Source of the DNA: Limosilactobacillus caecicola
Lineage (GTDB): Bacteria; Bacillota; Bacilli; Lactobacillales; Lactobacillaceae
Length of the DNA: 64,000 nucleotides
NCBI RefSeq assembly: GCF_943192935.1
Contig: NZ_CALPCI010000001.1
Span: forward strand, 62,001 to 126,000
Reading direction: 5' to 3'
The translations under genes and the position numbers were made by a program. Shown in pieces: positions 16,828-24,775 of this stretch (its first letter is position 1; every line of letters begins with the position of its first letter). Below the pieces are notes generated by a model, which saw only the letters and a program-made list of their open reading frames with translations, searched no databases and had not been told where the DNA came from.

Positions 16828-17682
16828 TTATTCAAATTCCTTAGCAACTTTCAGAGCGATTTCAGAATAGTGGTCGAGGTACTTAGCGTATTCGTCATCG
16901 TAAAGGTACTTGGCATCCGCTTCCGGATCCTGGGACGTCAGAATCTTGGGACCATCATCGGTGATCACCAGCGTGTGTTCGTACTGGCAGGACCAGCCAC
17001 CATCCATCGTCTTGGCGAGCCAGCCATCAGGATCGCTAGTGTCGGCTTCCCAGGTCCCTGTGTTAATCATCGGTTCGACGGTGATCGTCATCCCCTTGCG
17101 CAGACGAGTCCCCTTCCCGTGTTCACCATAGTGTGGCACCATTGGGTCTTCGTGCATCGTTGGTTGAATTCCATGACCGACAAATTCACGGACATCACCA
17201 TAGCCATTTTCGTCTTCGGTATAGTGCTGGATGACCGCGCCAATGTCACCGATCCGGTTGCCCGGCACACATTGGTCAATCCCCATGTAGAGGGACTTCT
17301 TGGTAACATCCATCAGCTTCTTGATTTCTGGCTTAACCTCGCCAACTGCGTAGGACCAGCAAGAGTCAGAAAAGGCCCCGTCAACACTGACAACAGTATC
17401 GATCTTGACCAGGTCGCCTTCCTTGAGGATCAGCTTTTTCCGTGGGAAGCCGTGGCAGATTTCGTCATTGACACTGACACAAGTGGCATACTTGTAGCCT
17501 TCAAATCCGATTTGTTCGGCCTTGGCACCAGCGGCCTTAAAGTATTTACGGGCGAATTCTTCAATCACCCATGAAGAGATGCCGGGGCGAACAATTTTTT
17601 GCAAACCGATATGCATGCCGGATAATGCGGCCCCAGCCACTTCCATCGCGCGGATTTCCCGTGGTGATTTTAGACTAATCAT
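16828..17682 (-). CDS. map: Methionine aminopeptidase, type I
   Basis: A 284-residue cytoplasmic metalloprotease that removes N-terminal methionine from new proteins. Metal ligands of the pita-bread fold can be placed: Asp in VKIDTVV, Asp in AFSDSCW, His in FVGHGIQ, Glu in TVEPMIN and Glu in CQYEHTL. Substrate-site residues lie in CVSVNDEICHGFP. It is longer than the ~250-residue norm, with a stretch around GTWEADTSDPDGW and a helical C-terminal tail from about residue 255. Divergent from the flavodoxin gene. Confidence 0.95.
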   Translation of the reverse strand: MISLKSPREIRAMEVAGAALSGMHIGLQKIVRPGISSWVIEEFARKYFKAAGAKAEQIGFEGYKYATCVSVNDEICHGFPRKKLILKEGDLVKIDTVVSVDGAFSDSCWSYAVGEVKPEIKKLMDVTKKSLYMGIDQCVPGNRIGDIGAVIQHYTEDENGYGDVREFVGHGIQPTMHEDPMVPHYGEHGKGTRLRKGMTITVEPMINTGTWEADTSDPDGWLAKTMDGGWSCQYEHTLVITDDGPKILTSQDPEADAKYLYDDEYAKYLDHYSEIALKVAKEFE

Positions 17683-17782
17683 TGAACATTGCTCCTTCTA
17701 TAAAATTCACTAATGTCTAGTATAGCACTAACCGGATCTATGATATACTAGCCTGTGAACTTTATTTACGGAGGAAATACAC

Positions 17783-18226
17783 ATGAAAGCAGTTGTTGTT
17801 TACGCAACCATTACTGGAAATAACGAAGACGTCGCTGACATTGTAACGGACGCTTTGGAAGCCCAAGGGGTCGAGGTCGACGAAAATGAAATGACAATGG
17901 CCGACGTTGCCGACTTTGAGAACGCAGACATCTGCGTGATCTGTCCCTACACCTACGACGAAGGTGCTCTCCCAGATGAAGGACTCGACTTCTACGATGA
18001 TTTAAAGGAAGCCGACCTGTCCGGCAAGGTCTACGGAGTTGCCGGCTCTGGTGACACCGCCTACGCAGACGACTTTTGTGTCGCGGTTGACGAATTTGGC
18101 AAGGCCTTTGATGAAGCTGGCGCAACCAAGGGTGCCGAGAACGTCCACATTAATCTGGCACCGGACGAAGACAACATCAAGACGCTCGACCAATTCGTAG
18201 CCGACCTCGTCAAGAAAGCCCAATAG
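17783..18226 (+). CDS. Flavodoxin
   Basis: A 147-residue acidic electron carrier binding FMN. The phosphate loop is TITGNNEDVADIV near residues 9-21. FMN-contacting loops are CPYTYDEGALPDEGLDFYDDL near residues 54-74 and GSGDTAYADDFCVAVDEF near residues 91-108. A clear GGAGGAAA ribosome site precedes the ATG. GtrA follows by 9 bases, so they probably share a transcript. The redox partner is not in the window. Confidence 0.95.
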   Translation: MKAVVVYATITGNNEDVADIVTDALEAQGVEVDENEMTMADVADFENADICVICPYTYDEGALPDEGLDFYDDLKEADLSGKVYGVAGSGDTAYADDFCVAVDEFGKAFDEAGATKGAENVHINLAPDEDNIKTLDQFVADLVKKAQ

Positions 18227-18235
18227 AGGTGCCGC

Positions 18236-18673
18236 ATGATCAAGCAACTTTGGAATAAGTATAAGCAGGTCATCGCCTACCTTTTCTGGGGTGTCGTGAC
18301 CACGATCATCAACATTGCCTCCTACCAATGGCTGAGTACCGGGCTCCACTGGAACTACGAAGTGGCGACCGTCATCGCCTGGTTCTTGTCCGTACTGGCG
18401 GCCTTCTTCACCAACAAGGTGTGGGTATTTGGTTCGCACTACACCACCTGGAAGGCCTTTTGGATCGAAATCATTGAATTCTTCTTCTACCGGGGGTTGA
18501 CCCTCCTAATGGACATGGCCTTCATGTGGCTGGCACTCAGTGTTCTCGGAATGCGCGCACCAATTCAACAATTGATTGCCAAGTTCCTGGATAACGTTGT
18601 CGTCGTGATTGCCAACTACGTTTTCTCGAAGTGGCTGATTTTCAAGAGCAACGAAAAGATTGAAGATAAGTAA
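18236..18673 (+). CDS. GtrA-family membrane protein
   Basis: A 145-residue protein with four hydrophobic helices and the GtrA signature (YLFWGVVTTIINIASYQWL near the start; FFTNKVWVFGS in the middle; a charged C-terminus). GtrA proteins are proposed to move lipid-linked glucose or otherwise assist cell-surface polysaccharide synthesis. No partner glycosyltransferase is adjacent. It is cotranscribed after flavodoxin and ended by a strong terminator. Confidence 0.9.
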   Translation: MIKQLWNKYKQVIAYLFWGVVTTIINIASYQWLSTGLHWNYEVATVIAWFLSVLAAFFTNKVWVFGSHYTTWKAFWIEIIEFFFYRGLTLLMDMAFMWLALSVLGMRAPIQQLIAKFLDNVVVVIANYVFSKWLIFKSNEKIEDK

Positions 18674-18679
18674 GAAAAG

Positions 18680-18714
18680 CCCCCGCTGCGCAAAGGTGCA
18701 ACGGGGGTTATTTA
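18680..18714 (+). terminator. Terminator of the flavodoxin-GtrA operon
   Basis: A GC-rich stem (CCCCCG with CGGGGG plus three further pairs after one mismatch, 18680-18707) followed by a T-rich run. Confidence 0.88.
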
Positions 18715-18820
18715 TTATTGCAATGCTAATTTAACCTTTAATATGATACAATAATTGACAGATATTGAGTCGTTGGTGGTGTCTAATCTCTGGTTTGAAT
18801 CTTAACTGGAGGTGCTGCCA

Positions 18821-18901
18821 ATGGAGGTTGATCAAATTAGTATCCTCGAGTTCATTTATGAAAGGATATGTTATCCAAATGGACTTCTTAGATCCATTTA
18901 A
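18821..18901 (+). CDS. Possible 26-residue leader peptide
   Basis: A short reading frame, MEVDQISILEFIYERI followed by ten more residues. A strong GGAGGTG site lies 8 bases before its ATG, the best ribosome site in this stretch. It overlaps the start of the 48-residue membrane peptide in another frame by 23 bases. It may be a real small protein or a translated leader that couples to the next frame. No homologue is recognised; the call rests on the ribosome site alone. Confidence 0.35.
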   Translation: MEVDQISILEFIYERICYPNGLLRSI

Positions 18902-19025
18902 AGGATTCGCGCAAGTGCTCCAAGCAATGCACGGACTTCCGACTGGTGTGCAGTATGCAAGCTTAGTGACCGTGGTTGCTTTGGCTAGCATCTGTGTCTG
19001 GGCATACGTTCATTCACGTAAATAG
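18879..19025 (+). CDS. Possible small single-span membrane peptide
   Basis: A 48-residue peptide beginning MDFLDPFKGFAQVLQ, with one hydrophobic helix at about residues 24-43 and a short basic tail (HSRK), the build of small membrane-acting peptides. The frame stays open upstream to 18765, but that part is Trp/Cys-rich and unlikely to be real. Other in-frame starts are 18858 and this ATG; GAAAGGA lies 13 bases before it. It sits alone between strong terminators. It could be a type I toxin-like or regulatory peptide; no family recognised. Confidence 0.42.
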   Translation: MDFLDPFKGFAQVLQAMHGLPTGVQYASLVTVVALASICVWAYVHSRK

Positions 19026-19035
19026 CGCAAAATAA

Positions 19036-19081
19036 AAAACACCATCCTAAGGTTTGACGACTAAATCGATGGTGTCTTCTC
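19036..19081. terminator. Terminator-like hairpin after the small peptide
   Basis: An inverted repeat (ACACCATC near 19040 with GATGGTGT near 19070) with a loop of about 20 bases. On the minus strand it is followed by a strong U-run and on the plus strand by a C/T-rich run, so it may act in both directions. A minus-strand stop here implies a possible antisense transcript from the right. Confidence 0.5.
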
Positions 19082-19137
19082 TTCATGTAACTAATGAAAT
19101 TATGAAATTAGGCATTGTCAGCAATACTTAATATCTC

Positions 19138-19175
19138 GAAAGGATCTGTGTTACCAGCGCAGGTCCTTTTGATTA
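19138..19175 (+). terminator. Hairpin with T-run in the gap before the HigA-like gene
   Basis: A 10-bp stem with one G-U pair (AAAGGATCTG with CAGGTCCTTT) and an 11-base loop, then TTGATTATTT. It may end a small RNA or the small-peptide transcript. Confidence 0.5.
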
Positions 19176-19358
19176 TTTATATTATATTAAATTATAATCA
19201 ATTAGTAAATAGAGTCAACTAGTGATATTTTATTAGAATTAACGTTCAATTAATCAACGGCTATCTACGGGCTACATTGATCGAACCTAACATCTGCAAT
19301 TCTAATAATTTAGTGGATTATCAGCTACTTCTCAATCAAATTAATGATCAATGTTATA
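19176..19358. other. AT-rich intergenic stretch
   Basis: Together with the flanking hairpins this makes about 380 bases without a convincing gene. Apart from the hairpins and the promoter/operator directly before the HigA-like gene, nothing was recognised. Confidence 0.5.
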
Positions 19359-19379
19359 ATTATACCAAAACGGTATAAT
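19359..19379 (+). promoter_or_regulatory. Palindromic operator/promoter of the HigA-like gene
   Basis: A perfect inverted repeat with 8-base arms (ATTATACC at 19359-19366, GGTATAAT at 19372-19379) and a 5-base spacer. The right arm contains a -10-like TATAAT. It lies 27 bases before the ATG, where an autorepressor of the HigA type would bind. The role is inferred. Confidence 0.6.
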
Positions 19380-19405
19380 ATATAATCACTAAAGGAGTTG
19401 ACAAC

Positions 19406-19744
19406 ATGCTGCATCGTGAAAATAACATTCGAACATACCATACTAGTTCCGCTGCGGACCTACTCCAAGAGGTGATGGACTTTTATAACATCACTCAACA
19501 AGACCTCGCTGATCGAATCGGTACTACGCAAAAACATATCTCTGATATTCTTAACCGTAAACGTTACCTCAACGAAGTCTTGGCTCTCAGCATCGAAAAA
19601 GTGATGGGAATTTCCAGTGAACTTCTCCTGTCATTGGATGCCAACTACAAGCTGCAAAAAGCAAAAGATAATCCAGAACAGTTAAATGAGGTTTCTACCA
19701 AGTCCCCGCTCTTTCTCCAAAGATATGACTGGGTGACTGCTTAA
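19406..19744 (+). CDS. HigA-like XRE regulator without adjacent toxin
   Basis: A 112-residue protein with a helix-turn-helix of the XRE family at about residues 20-75 (ITQQDLADRIGTTQKHISDILNRKRYL). The continuation EVLALSIEKVMGISSELLLSLDANYKLQKA matches the HigA branch of antitoxins. HigA is normally paired with HigB, but no RelE/HigB-like frame lies on either side. It could be a solitary autoregulated repressor or a leftover antitoxin. The C-terminal 35 residues are not recognised. AGGAG precedes the ATG and a strong terminator follows. Confidence 0.82.
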   Translation: MLHRENNIRTYHTSSAADLLQEVMDFYNITQQDLADRIGTTQKHISDILNRKRYLNEVLALSIEKVMGISSELLLSLDANYKLQKAKDNPEQLNEVSTKSPLFLQRYDWVTA

Positions 19745-19762
19745 TATCATTATTTAAACACT

Positions 19763-19800
19763 AGCGCCCATCTCGCAATCGCGAGATAGGCGCTCTTTTA
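19763..19800. terminator. Bidirectional terminator between HigA-like gene and wecB
   Basis: A long stem of 6 plus 7 base pairs with one mismatch (19763-19776 with 19781-19794) and a 4-base loop, with T-rich sequence after it on the plus strand and A/T-rich sequence on the other side. Confidence 0.85.
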
Positions 19801-20913
19801 GAATTCCCGTTTAATAATGTCGACAATATGGTCCGCGGCATGGCCATCACCAAAGATATTCCGACCGCCAGAAGTCATCTGGTGGTAAATTCGTTTGTCA
19901 TTCAGTAATTCAAAGACCGCCTGTTGAATCGAAGTCGGATCCGTTCCCACAATTTTGGCGGTCCCGGCCTTAATGGCTTCCGGTCGTTCCGTATTCTCCC
20001 GCAAAAGAAGAACAGGCTTATGGAAAACTGAGGCCTCTTCAACGGTCCCAGCCGAATCAGTCAAGATGAACTTGCTACGGGCAGCCGTGTTCAAAAAATC
20101 CCCGAGGTCCATCAGCGGCATCATATGGATCCGGTCATGGTTGGCCAGGATTTTCGTAGCGATATCAAAGGCCCGTGAATCCATTGCCACTGGGCAAATT
20201 AATTCAATGTCCGGGTTCGTTTCGACCACGTCACGCATGGCCCGGAACACCCGCTCCATCGGCAAACCCGTGTATTCCACCCGGCCCATCGTTAAGAGAA
20301 TAAAATCGTGATTTCCCGGGATCTCATCCAGTAACTTACTATGATAATCCGGATCATAATATTGCATGACCGTATCGATAATCGTGTTCCCAGTCACAAA
20401 AATCCGTTCACTCGCCACGCTTTCATTCAGCAAGTTTTCACGTGCCTGCTCAGTGGGCGCAAAGAAGACATCGCTGAGCGTGTCGGTGAGGTGCCGCTGC
20501 ATTTCATCAGGAAACGGGTGGCATTTGTCGTAGGTCCGCAAACCGGCTTCGACATGCCCGACCGGCAAGTGGTTATAGAAGGCACTTAAGCTCGCCGCCA
20601 ACGTCGTGATCGTGTCCCCGACCACCAGCAACATGTCTGGCTGAGCGGCGCTGATGACGGTTTGAAAATTATGCAGCAACTGGCTCAATTGTTCCAGCAT
20701 GCCAATCTCGTCACTGGATTTGACGTTGAGGTCAAAATCAGAATCAAAGCCAAAGAAACGCATCGCTTGATGAAGCTGCTGGTACTGTTTAGAAGCGACA
20801 ACGATCACGGGCTCGAAGGTCTCTGGATCAGCCTTCATTAGCTTGATCACGGGAGCCATTTTAATCACTTCTGCCCGGGTACCAAACAGGATCATAATTC
20901 GAATTCGCGCCAC
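19798..20913 (-). CDS. wecB: UDP-N-acetylglucosamine 2-epimerase (non-hydrolysing)
   Basis: A 371-residue cytoplasmic enzyme that makes UDP-ManNAc from UDP-GlcNAc, used for teichoic acid linkage units and other surface glycans. Blocks typical of WecB/MnaA: FGTRAEVIKMAPVI at the start, VVGDTITTLAASLSAF near 97, HVEAGLRTYDKCHPFPDEMQR near 120 and ILTDSAGTVEEAS near 285. The start is GTG with AGGAGG upstream. It is a stand-alone gene here, away from the exopolysaccharide cluster. Confidence 0.95.
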   Translation of the reverse strand: MARIRIMILFGTRAEVIKMAPVIKLMKADPETFEPVIVVASKQYQQLHQAMRFFGFDSDFDLNVKSSDEIGMLEQLSQLLHNFQTVISAAQPDMLLVVGDTITTLAASLSAFYNHLPVGHVEAGLRTYDKCHPFPDEMQRHLTDTLSDVFFAPTEQARENLLNESVASERIFVTGNTIIDTVMQYYDPDYHSKLLDEIPGNHDFILLTMGRVEYTGLPMERVFRAMRDVVETNPDIELICPVAMDSRAFDIATKILANHDRIHMMPLMDLGDFLNTAARSKFILTDSAGTVEEASVFHKPVLLLRENTERPEAIKAGTAKIVGTDPTSIQQAVFELLNDKRIYHQMTSGGRNIFGDGHAADHIVDIIKREF

Positions 20914-21069
20914 GTTGCCGCCTCCTTTCTTAAGAAAATCTCAATACTTATTGTACCGCGATTTAGTTTACAAAACTAGGACAGCACAATTACAAAAAGA
21001 AAAAATGTTCTATTAAAAGCCGGCCACGACAACCACTAATTTCATTTTTAGAGTGAAAAGATCTACATA

Positions 21070-21100
21070 TAAAAAAGCACCCAGCTGACACTGAATGCTT
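21070..21100 (-). terminator. Terminator after tRNA-Arg
   Basis: On the minus strand a 9-bp stem with two G-U pairs and a 6-base loop, followed by a run of six Us, directly after the tRNA 3' end. Confidence 0.8.
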
Positions 21101-21105
21101 CGGGA

Positions 21106-21178
21106 TGGTCCCATCCGGAATCGAACCGGAATCGGCCGCTTAGGAGGCGGATGTACTATCCAGTTATACTATGGGACC
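21106..21178 (-). tRNA. tRNA-Arg (anticodon CCT)
   Basis: A 73-base cloverleaf: acceptor arm GGTCCCA pairs with TGGGACC, discriminator A. The anticodon stem CCGC/GCGG holds the loop CTCCTAA with anticodon CCT, reading AGG. The T-arm has GGTTCGATTCC. The 3' CCA is not encoded. It is a single tRNA with its own terminator, between wecB and the helicase gene. Confidence 0.95.
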
Positions 21179-21228
21179 AAACAAAAGAAATTATCCCATT
21201 CTTTTGATTTGAAGTAAAGATAATTTCT

Positions 21229-22551
21229 TTATTTGTTGGCTTGGGACTTCCGACGGTGTTTCAGCCGAATTCCCTTATTTTTACGTTGCTTATGCCGGTG
21301 CTTTTTCTTGGGCTTAGTAAAGTTGTCCAGCGTCCGGTGAACGGACTTTTGAACCGCGTCTGGTCGCCTATGCTGAGCTTTTTGAATCCGCCGCGAGTTT
21401 TCGTGGCGCACCGTCTCATCCGGTTTTTGGTCGTCCTTAACCGCCTGCTCATCCTTGATCAGGTGGCGGTCAATCGTCAAAGGCTCCAGTTGGTAAGCCG
21501 TGTCCTGTAATAATTTCTTCAGGTCACGGAAGTCGTGGTCGTCGCCAAGATTAATTACTAATCCTGGTTCACCCTGGCGACCAGTCCGGCCAGTGCGGTG
21601 GACATATTCTTCCACTGACTGGGGCAATTCAAAGTTGATGACCGCCGGTAGTTTTGGAATATCAATGCCCCGCGCTGCCACATCAGTCGTTAGAAGTAAC
21701 TTGATTTGGTGCTTCCGGAACTGGCGCATAACCTTCTCCCGTTCGGTTTGCCGTTGGCGCCCACCAAGGGTCGCTGACGAAATCCCTTCGTGCTTCAAGC
21801 GACTTGCCGTGTAGTGGAGCGTTTTGATACTAGAAAAGAAGACCAGCGCCCGAAAATTCTTTGTCTTACTCAGCCGTGCCAACATCTGGGCCTTTTGTGC
21901 CATCGTCCGTGATTGAAGGAGACCATGCTTGACTGGTCCCCGACTATCATCTTGTTTACGGACATCGTATTTCACCACATCACGACCAAAGATGACATCC
22001 ACCTGGCTCAGTTGCTTGGAACTTGTGGCTGAGAAGAAGGCCAGCTGAGTACTTAACGGGGTCCGTCGTTCAATATCCTCGACGACCGCTTGAGTATCAT
22101 CACGCAGGAGGTCATCCGCTTCGTCGATCACCAACGTTTTCAAATGTTGCAACTTTAAACGACGGTTATCGAGCAGGTGGAGGACCCGGCCAGGGGTCCC
22201 AACGACGATGTCGGGGTGGCCCTTTTTAAGACGGTCCACTTGGCGCCGCAGGTTCGCTCCCCCTGTCAGTGATTGCACCTTAATCTTGAGTAGACTTGCC
22301 CACTCGCGCATGACCCGGGCCGTTTGTAAAGCCAACTCTTGAGATGGTTCCAGCACCAAAATCTGGATTCCATTGCCTGGCGTGACCCGCGTCAAGAGTG
22401 GCCAAGTAAAGGCTAAGGTCTTCCCCGAGCCAGTTGGTGCAATCCCAACGACCGTTTTACCAGCGGCTAGTGAATCGTACACCGCCGCTTGGATCGCCGT
22501 CTGCTTCTTAAATCCACGTTCTTCAAAATGTGCTTGTAATCGTTCGTCCAA
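21229..22551 (-). CDS. DEAD-box RNA helicase
   Basis: A 440-residue ATP-dependent RNA helicase. Motifs in order: Q-motif region GFKKQTAIQ, motif I PTGSGKT near residue 41, GTPGRVL, motif II DEAD, motif III SAT, VAARGIDIP and motif VI HRTGRTGRQG near 316. The last ~70 residues are strongly basic (Lys/Arg/His-rich), a typical RNA-binding tail. It resembles the smaller CshC/YfmL-type helicases rather than CshA. The start is TTG with AAGGAG in front. A ribosome-assembly or cold-adaptation role is inferred. Confidence 0.93.
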   Translation of the reverse strand: MDERLQAHFEERGFKKQTAIQAAVYDSLAAGKTVVGIAPTGSGKTLAFTWPLLTRVTPGNGIQILVLEPSQELALQTARVMREWASLLKIKVQSLTGGANLRRQVDRLKKGHPDIVVGTPGRVLHLLDNRRLKLQHLKTLVIDEADDLLRDDTQAVVEDIERRTPLSTQLAFFSATSSKQLSQVDVIFGRDVVKYDVRKQDDSRGPVKHGLLQSRTMAQKAQMLARLSKTKNFRALVFFSSIKTLHYTASRLKHEGISSATLGGRQRQTEREKVMRQFRKHQIKLLLTTDVAARGIDIPKLPAVINFELPQSVEEYVHRTGRTGRQGEPGLVINLGDDHDFRDLKKLLQDTAYQLEPLTIDRHLIKDEQAVKDDQKPDETVRHENSRRIQKAQHRRPDAVQKSVHRTLDNFTKPKKKHRHKQRKNKGIRLKHRRKSQANK

Positions 22552-22563
22552 AATAACTCCTTT

Positions 22564-23577
22564 TTAGCGGTTACTGTCCGATGAGAAGGTCAAGTCCGCA
22601 GATTGACGAAGGTCAAACATGACGGAGTTGACGATCCGGGCAGTTTCAAACCACTTGTTGTACCGCTTCAGTTGTGCTTGATCATCAGGATTTTCAAAGA
22701 CATCCGCAAAATCGTTTAGTTCATCAACCATCGAGTTGGTGTAGAAGACCGGTGCCTTGATTGGTTGGGCCTGCTTCTTATCGTTGTAGTAGGTCACCTT
22801 AGTGGTATCAAAGATACTGTCAAAGTAGAGGGTATCCTTGAGACCATAAATTTCCGAACCAAGGTAGGAATTAGCCGTCTTCCCAACGTTTAAGGTCACT
22901 TCAAAGTTATCAAAGGTCAGGATGGCCACTCCCTTACCGTCAACCCCGCTGGCAACCATTGTTGGAAAGTAAACCACGGAATTCGGTGTCCCAAAGAGGT
23001 CCACAGCAGCGTAAACGCCATAGACACCGAGATCTTGAAGGGCGCCCCCAGCAAATTCAGGAGTAAAGATATTTGGATATGGCTTTTCACCGGCCAAGAC
23101 CTTGTCATAACGTGAGGAATACTTCATGACCGTGAAGGTGGCCCCTTGCAGAGTCTTCATTTCGTGCATCTTATCCTTGGCCTGCTTGTAAATACCGGTG
23201 TGGACGTGCCGAGCGGCTTCCACCAACCGTGCCTTGGGGTGGGCATGCAAGAGGGATTCGATGCCACTAAATTCTTCTGGATTGACGAACGCCGGCTTTT
23301 CAACAATGATAAACTTATCATTTTCAATCGCCAACCGAACTTGTTCGTAGTGCAGGCTGTTTGGTGAAGCAATATAAACAACGTCAAAGTCACCTTCGTC
23401 AAAGAAGTCTTCGAGACTGTCGTAAAATTCGGTCGCACCATATGGCTTCCCAAATTGTTTGGCCCGGTCAAGGGTCCGTGAGTAGACCGTCGTCAATTGG
23501 TAACGACCAGTCGTCTTCGCAGCATCTAACATCTGATCAGTAATAATATGGGTGCCAATAACTCCAAGTTTTAACAT
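22564..23577 (-). CDS. Gfo/Idh/MocA-family oxidoreductase
   Basis: A 337-residue NAD(P)-dependent dehydrogenase of the glucose-fructose oxidoreductase/inositol dehydrogenase family. The start MLKLGVIGTH is chosen over an upstream TTG because AAAGGAG lies 10 bases before it. The N-terminal Rossmann fold has GVIGTHIITDQM. The family block VEKPAF near 95-100 carries the conserved EKP lysine. The second domain follows GGALQDLGVYGVYAAVDLFG. The substrate, probably a sugar or cyclitol, cannot be told. It lies just upstream of the helicase gene. Confidence 0.88.
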   Translation of the reverse strand: MLKLGVIGTHIITDQMLDAAKTTGRYQLTTVYSRTLDRAKQFGKPYGATEFYDSLEDFFDEGDFDVVYIASPNSLHYEQVRLAIENDKFIIVEKPAFVNPEEFSGIESLLHAHPKARLVEAARHVHTGIYKQAKDKMHEMKTLQGATFTVMKYSSRYDKVLAGEKPYPNIFTPEFAGGALQDLGVYGVYAAVDLFGTPNSVVYFPTMVASGVDGKGVAILTFDNFEVTLNVGKTANSYLGSEIYGLKDTLYFDSIFDTTKVTYYNDKKQAQPIKAPVFYTNSMVDELNDFADVFENPDDQAQLKRYNKWFETARIVNSVMFDLRQSADLTFSSDSNR

Positions 23578-23741
23578 CTTAATCAATCTCCTTTGCAATC
23601 ATTACAAGACCATTATACAAATTATTGCGGCTTTTTAACAGAAATGAAATCTTTTTCTAATAAAAACGTGTGTATAATTACCGTGTAAGTTATTCAACAG
23701 ATAAAAATTCTAATTATTAACCAATTGGGGGAGTCAAAATT

Positions 23742-24113
23742 ATGAGAAAAAAAGGAATGTTACTGTTCGGCGCGGGATTAATGGCTGGAATCTCAAGTTC
23801 ATTTGGTTTCAGCCATTCAAGACGCAAACATTCAAATCCGACTTCTCCGTTATTTTACGCGGGTACATGGGAATACTTCGACGAAGAACGGAATCGGTCG
23901 CACATCATCACGATCGCTCCGGATTTTAAATTAGGCATTGACCACCAGGAAATTCCGGCGACCGTCGAATTCGTGAGTAATGCCAAACTCGTTTATTTAG
24001 ACAAGTTTGGCTACCACATCACGGTCAAGGCCAATGAACAAATGCCGGTCCAGGTCATTGACGAAGCCGATGATCAAGCGTACAACATCAAACCAATCGT
24101 TAAGGAAGCATGA
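23742..24113 (+). CDS. DUF4828-like small protein
   Basis: A 123-residue protein with a short N-terminal hydrophobic stretch ([18 protein letters not shown]) followed by a basic segment, so it is membrane-associated or exported. The rest is a small beta-rich domain starting [22 protein letters not shown]. It resembles the DUF4828 family of lactobacilli, of unknown role. GGGGGAG precedes the ATG. The stop codon lies inside the stem of its own terminator. Confidence 0.7.
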   Translation: MRKKGMLLFGAGLMAGISSSFGFSHSRRKHSNPTSPLFYAGTWEYFDEERNRSHIITIAPDFKLGIDHQEIPATVEFVSNAKLVYLDKFGYHITVKANEQMPVQVIDEADDQAYNIKPIVKEA

Positions 24114-24138
24114 GCTAAAATCGCTCATGCTTTTTTGT
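24107..24138 (+). terminator. Terminator of the DUF4828-like gene
   Basis: A perfect 9-bp stem (24107-24115 with 24123-24131), a 7-base loop, then a T-run. The coding stop TGA is within the left arm. Confidence 0.9.
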
Positions 24139-24205
24139 TATTCGCTGTGCGATCTCTGTGCTAGAATACAATTATTAGTTATTCAAATTAGATGGAGATG
24201 ACAGT

Positions 24206-24775
24206 ATGATTCAAAAATTAGCGGTTTTCTGTGGCGCCCGACCTGGCTGTAATCAAGAATACATTACGATGGCCAGCGAATTTGGCAAGGCAATGGCCGA
24301 CCACCATATTGACCTCGTGTACGGTGGTGGCAAATTTGGCTTGATGGGCACAGTCGCGAACACCGTGCTTGATAATGGTGGGCAAGCCTATGGCGTGATC
24401 ACCGAAGAACTTTATTCACGCAAGACGAGTTTGGACCGGCTCACTGATCTCAAGGTGACCCCCAACATGGACCTGCGGAAAGAGGCCATGATGAACATGG
24501 CCGATGGTCTGGTGGCCCTGCCCGGCGGTCTCGGCACGGCCGAAGAAGTCATTCAAGCGGCTTCTTGGACCGGTGTTGGTGATAATTCCAAACCGGTTGC
24601 CTTCTTTAATTACAACCATTTTTACGATGACATGCGCAAGCAATTTGAAGTCATGAACCAAGAAGGGTTCCTCGAACAGGAATACCTAGATGCCGTCTGC
24701 TTTGCCACTTCATTTGATGAAATGCTCAATTTTATGAACCACTACCAAGCCCCATCGTTCCGTCAATACCACTAA
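24206..24775 (+). CDS. LOG-family nucleotide-5'-monophosphate phosphoribohydrolase
   Basis: A 189-residue Rossmann-fold protein of the LOG (TIGR00730) family, which cleaves the N-glycosidic bond of (cytokinin-type or plain) nucleoside monophosphates. The characteristic motif PGGLGTAEE lies near residues 106-114, preceded by DLRKEAMMNMADG. The early block VYGGGKFGLMG near 39-49 is also typical. Length is normal for the short type. Its substrate in lactobacilli is not known. Its stop codon overlaps that of the convergent dehydrogenase gene. Confidence 0.92.
   Translation: MIQKLAVFCGARPGCNQEYITMASEFGKAMADHHIDLVYGGGKFGLMGTVANTVLDNGGQAYGVITEELYSRKTSLDRLTDLKVTPNMDLRKEAMMNMADGLVALPGGLGTAEEVIQAASWTGVGDNSKPVAFFNYNHFYDDMRKQFEVMNQEGFLEQEYLDAVCFATSFDEMLNFMNHYQAPSFRQYH

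Noticed and set aside
17811-18125. Arg-rich 104-residue frame opposite flavodoxin
   Set aside because: Extreme Arg/Pro/Leu composition and antisense to a clear gene; a codon-bias shadow.
18765-18857. N-terminal extension of the small membrane peptide
   Set aside because: Trp/Cys-rich with no ribosome site and protein-unlike composition; the later ATGs are more credible.
21106-21178. tRNA-Arg as an integration site
   Set aside because: No integrase, direct repeat of the tRNA end or foreign segment lies next to it.
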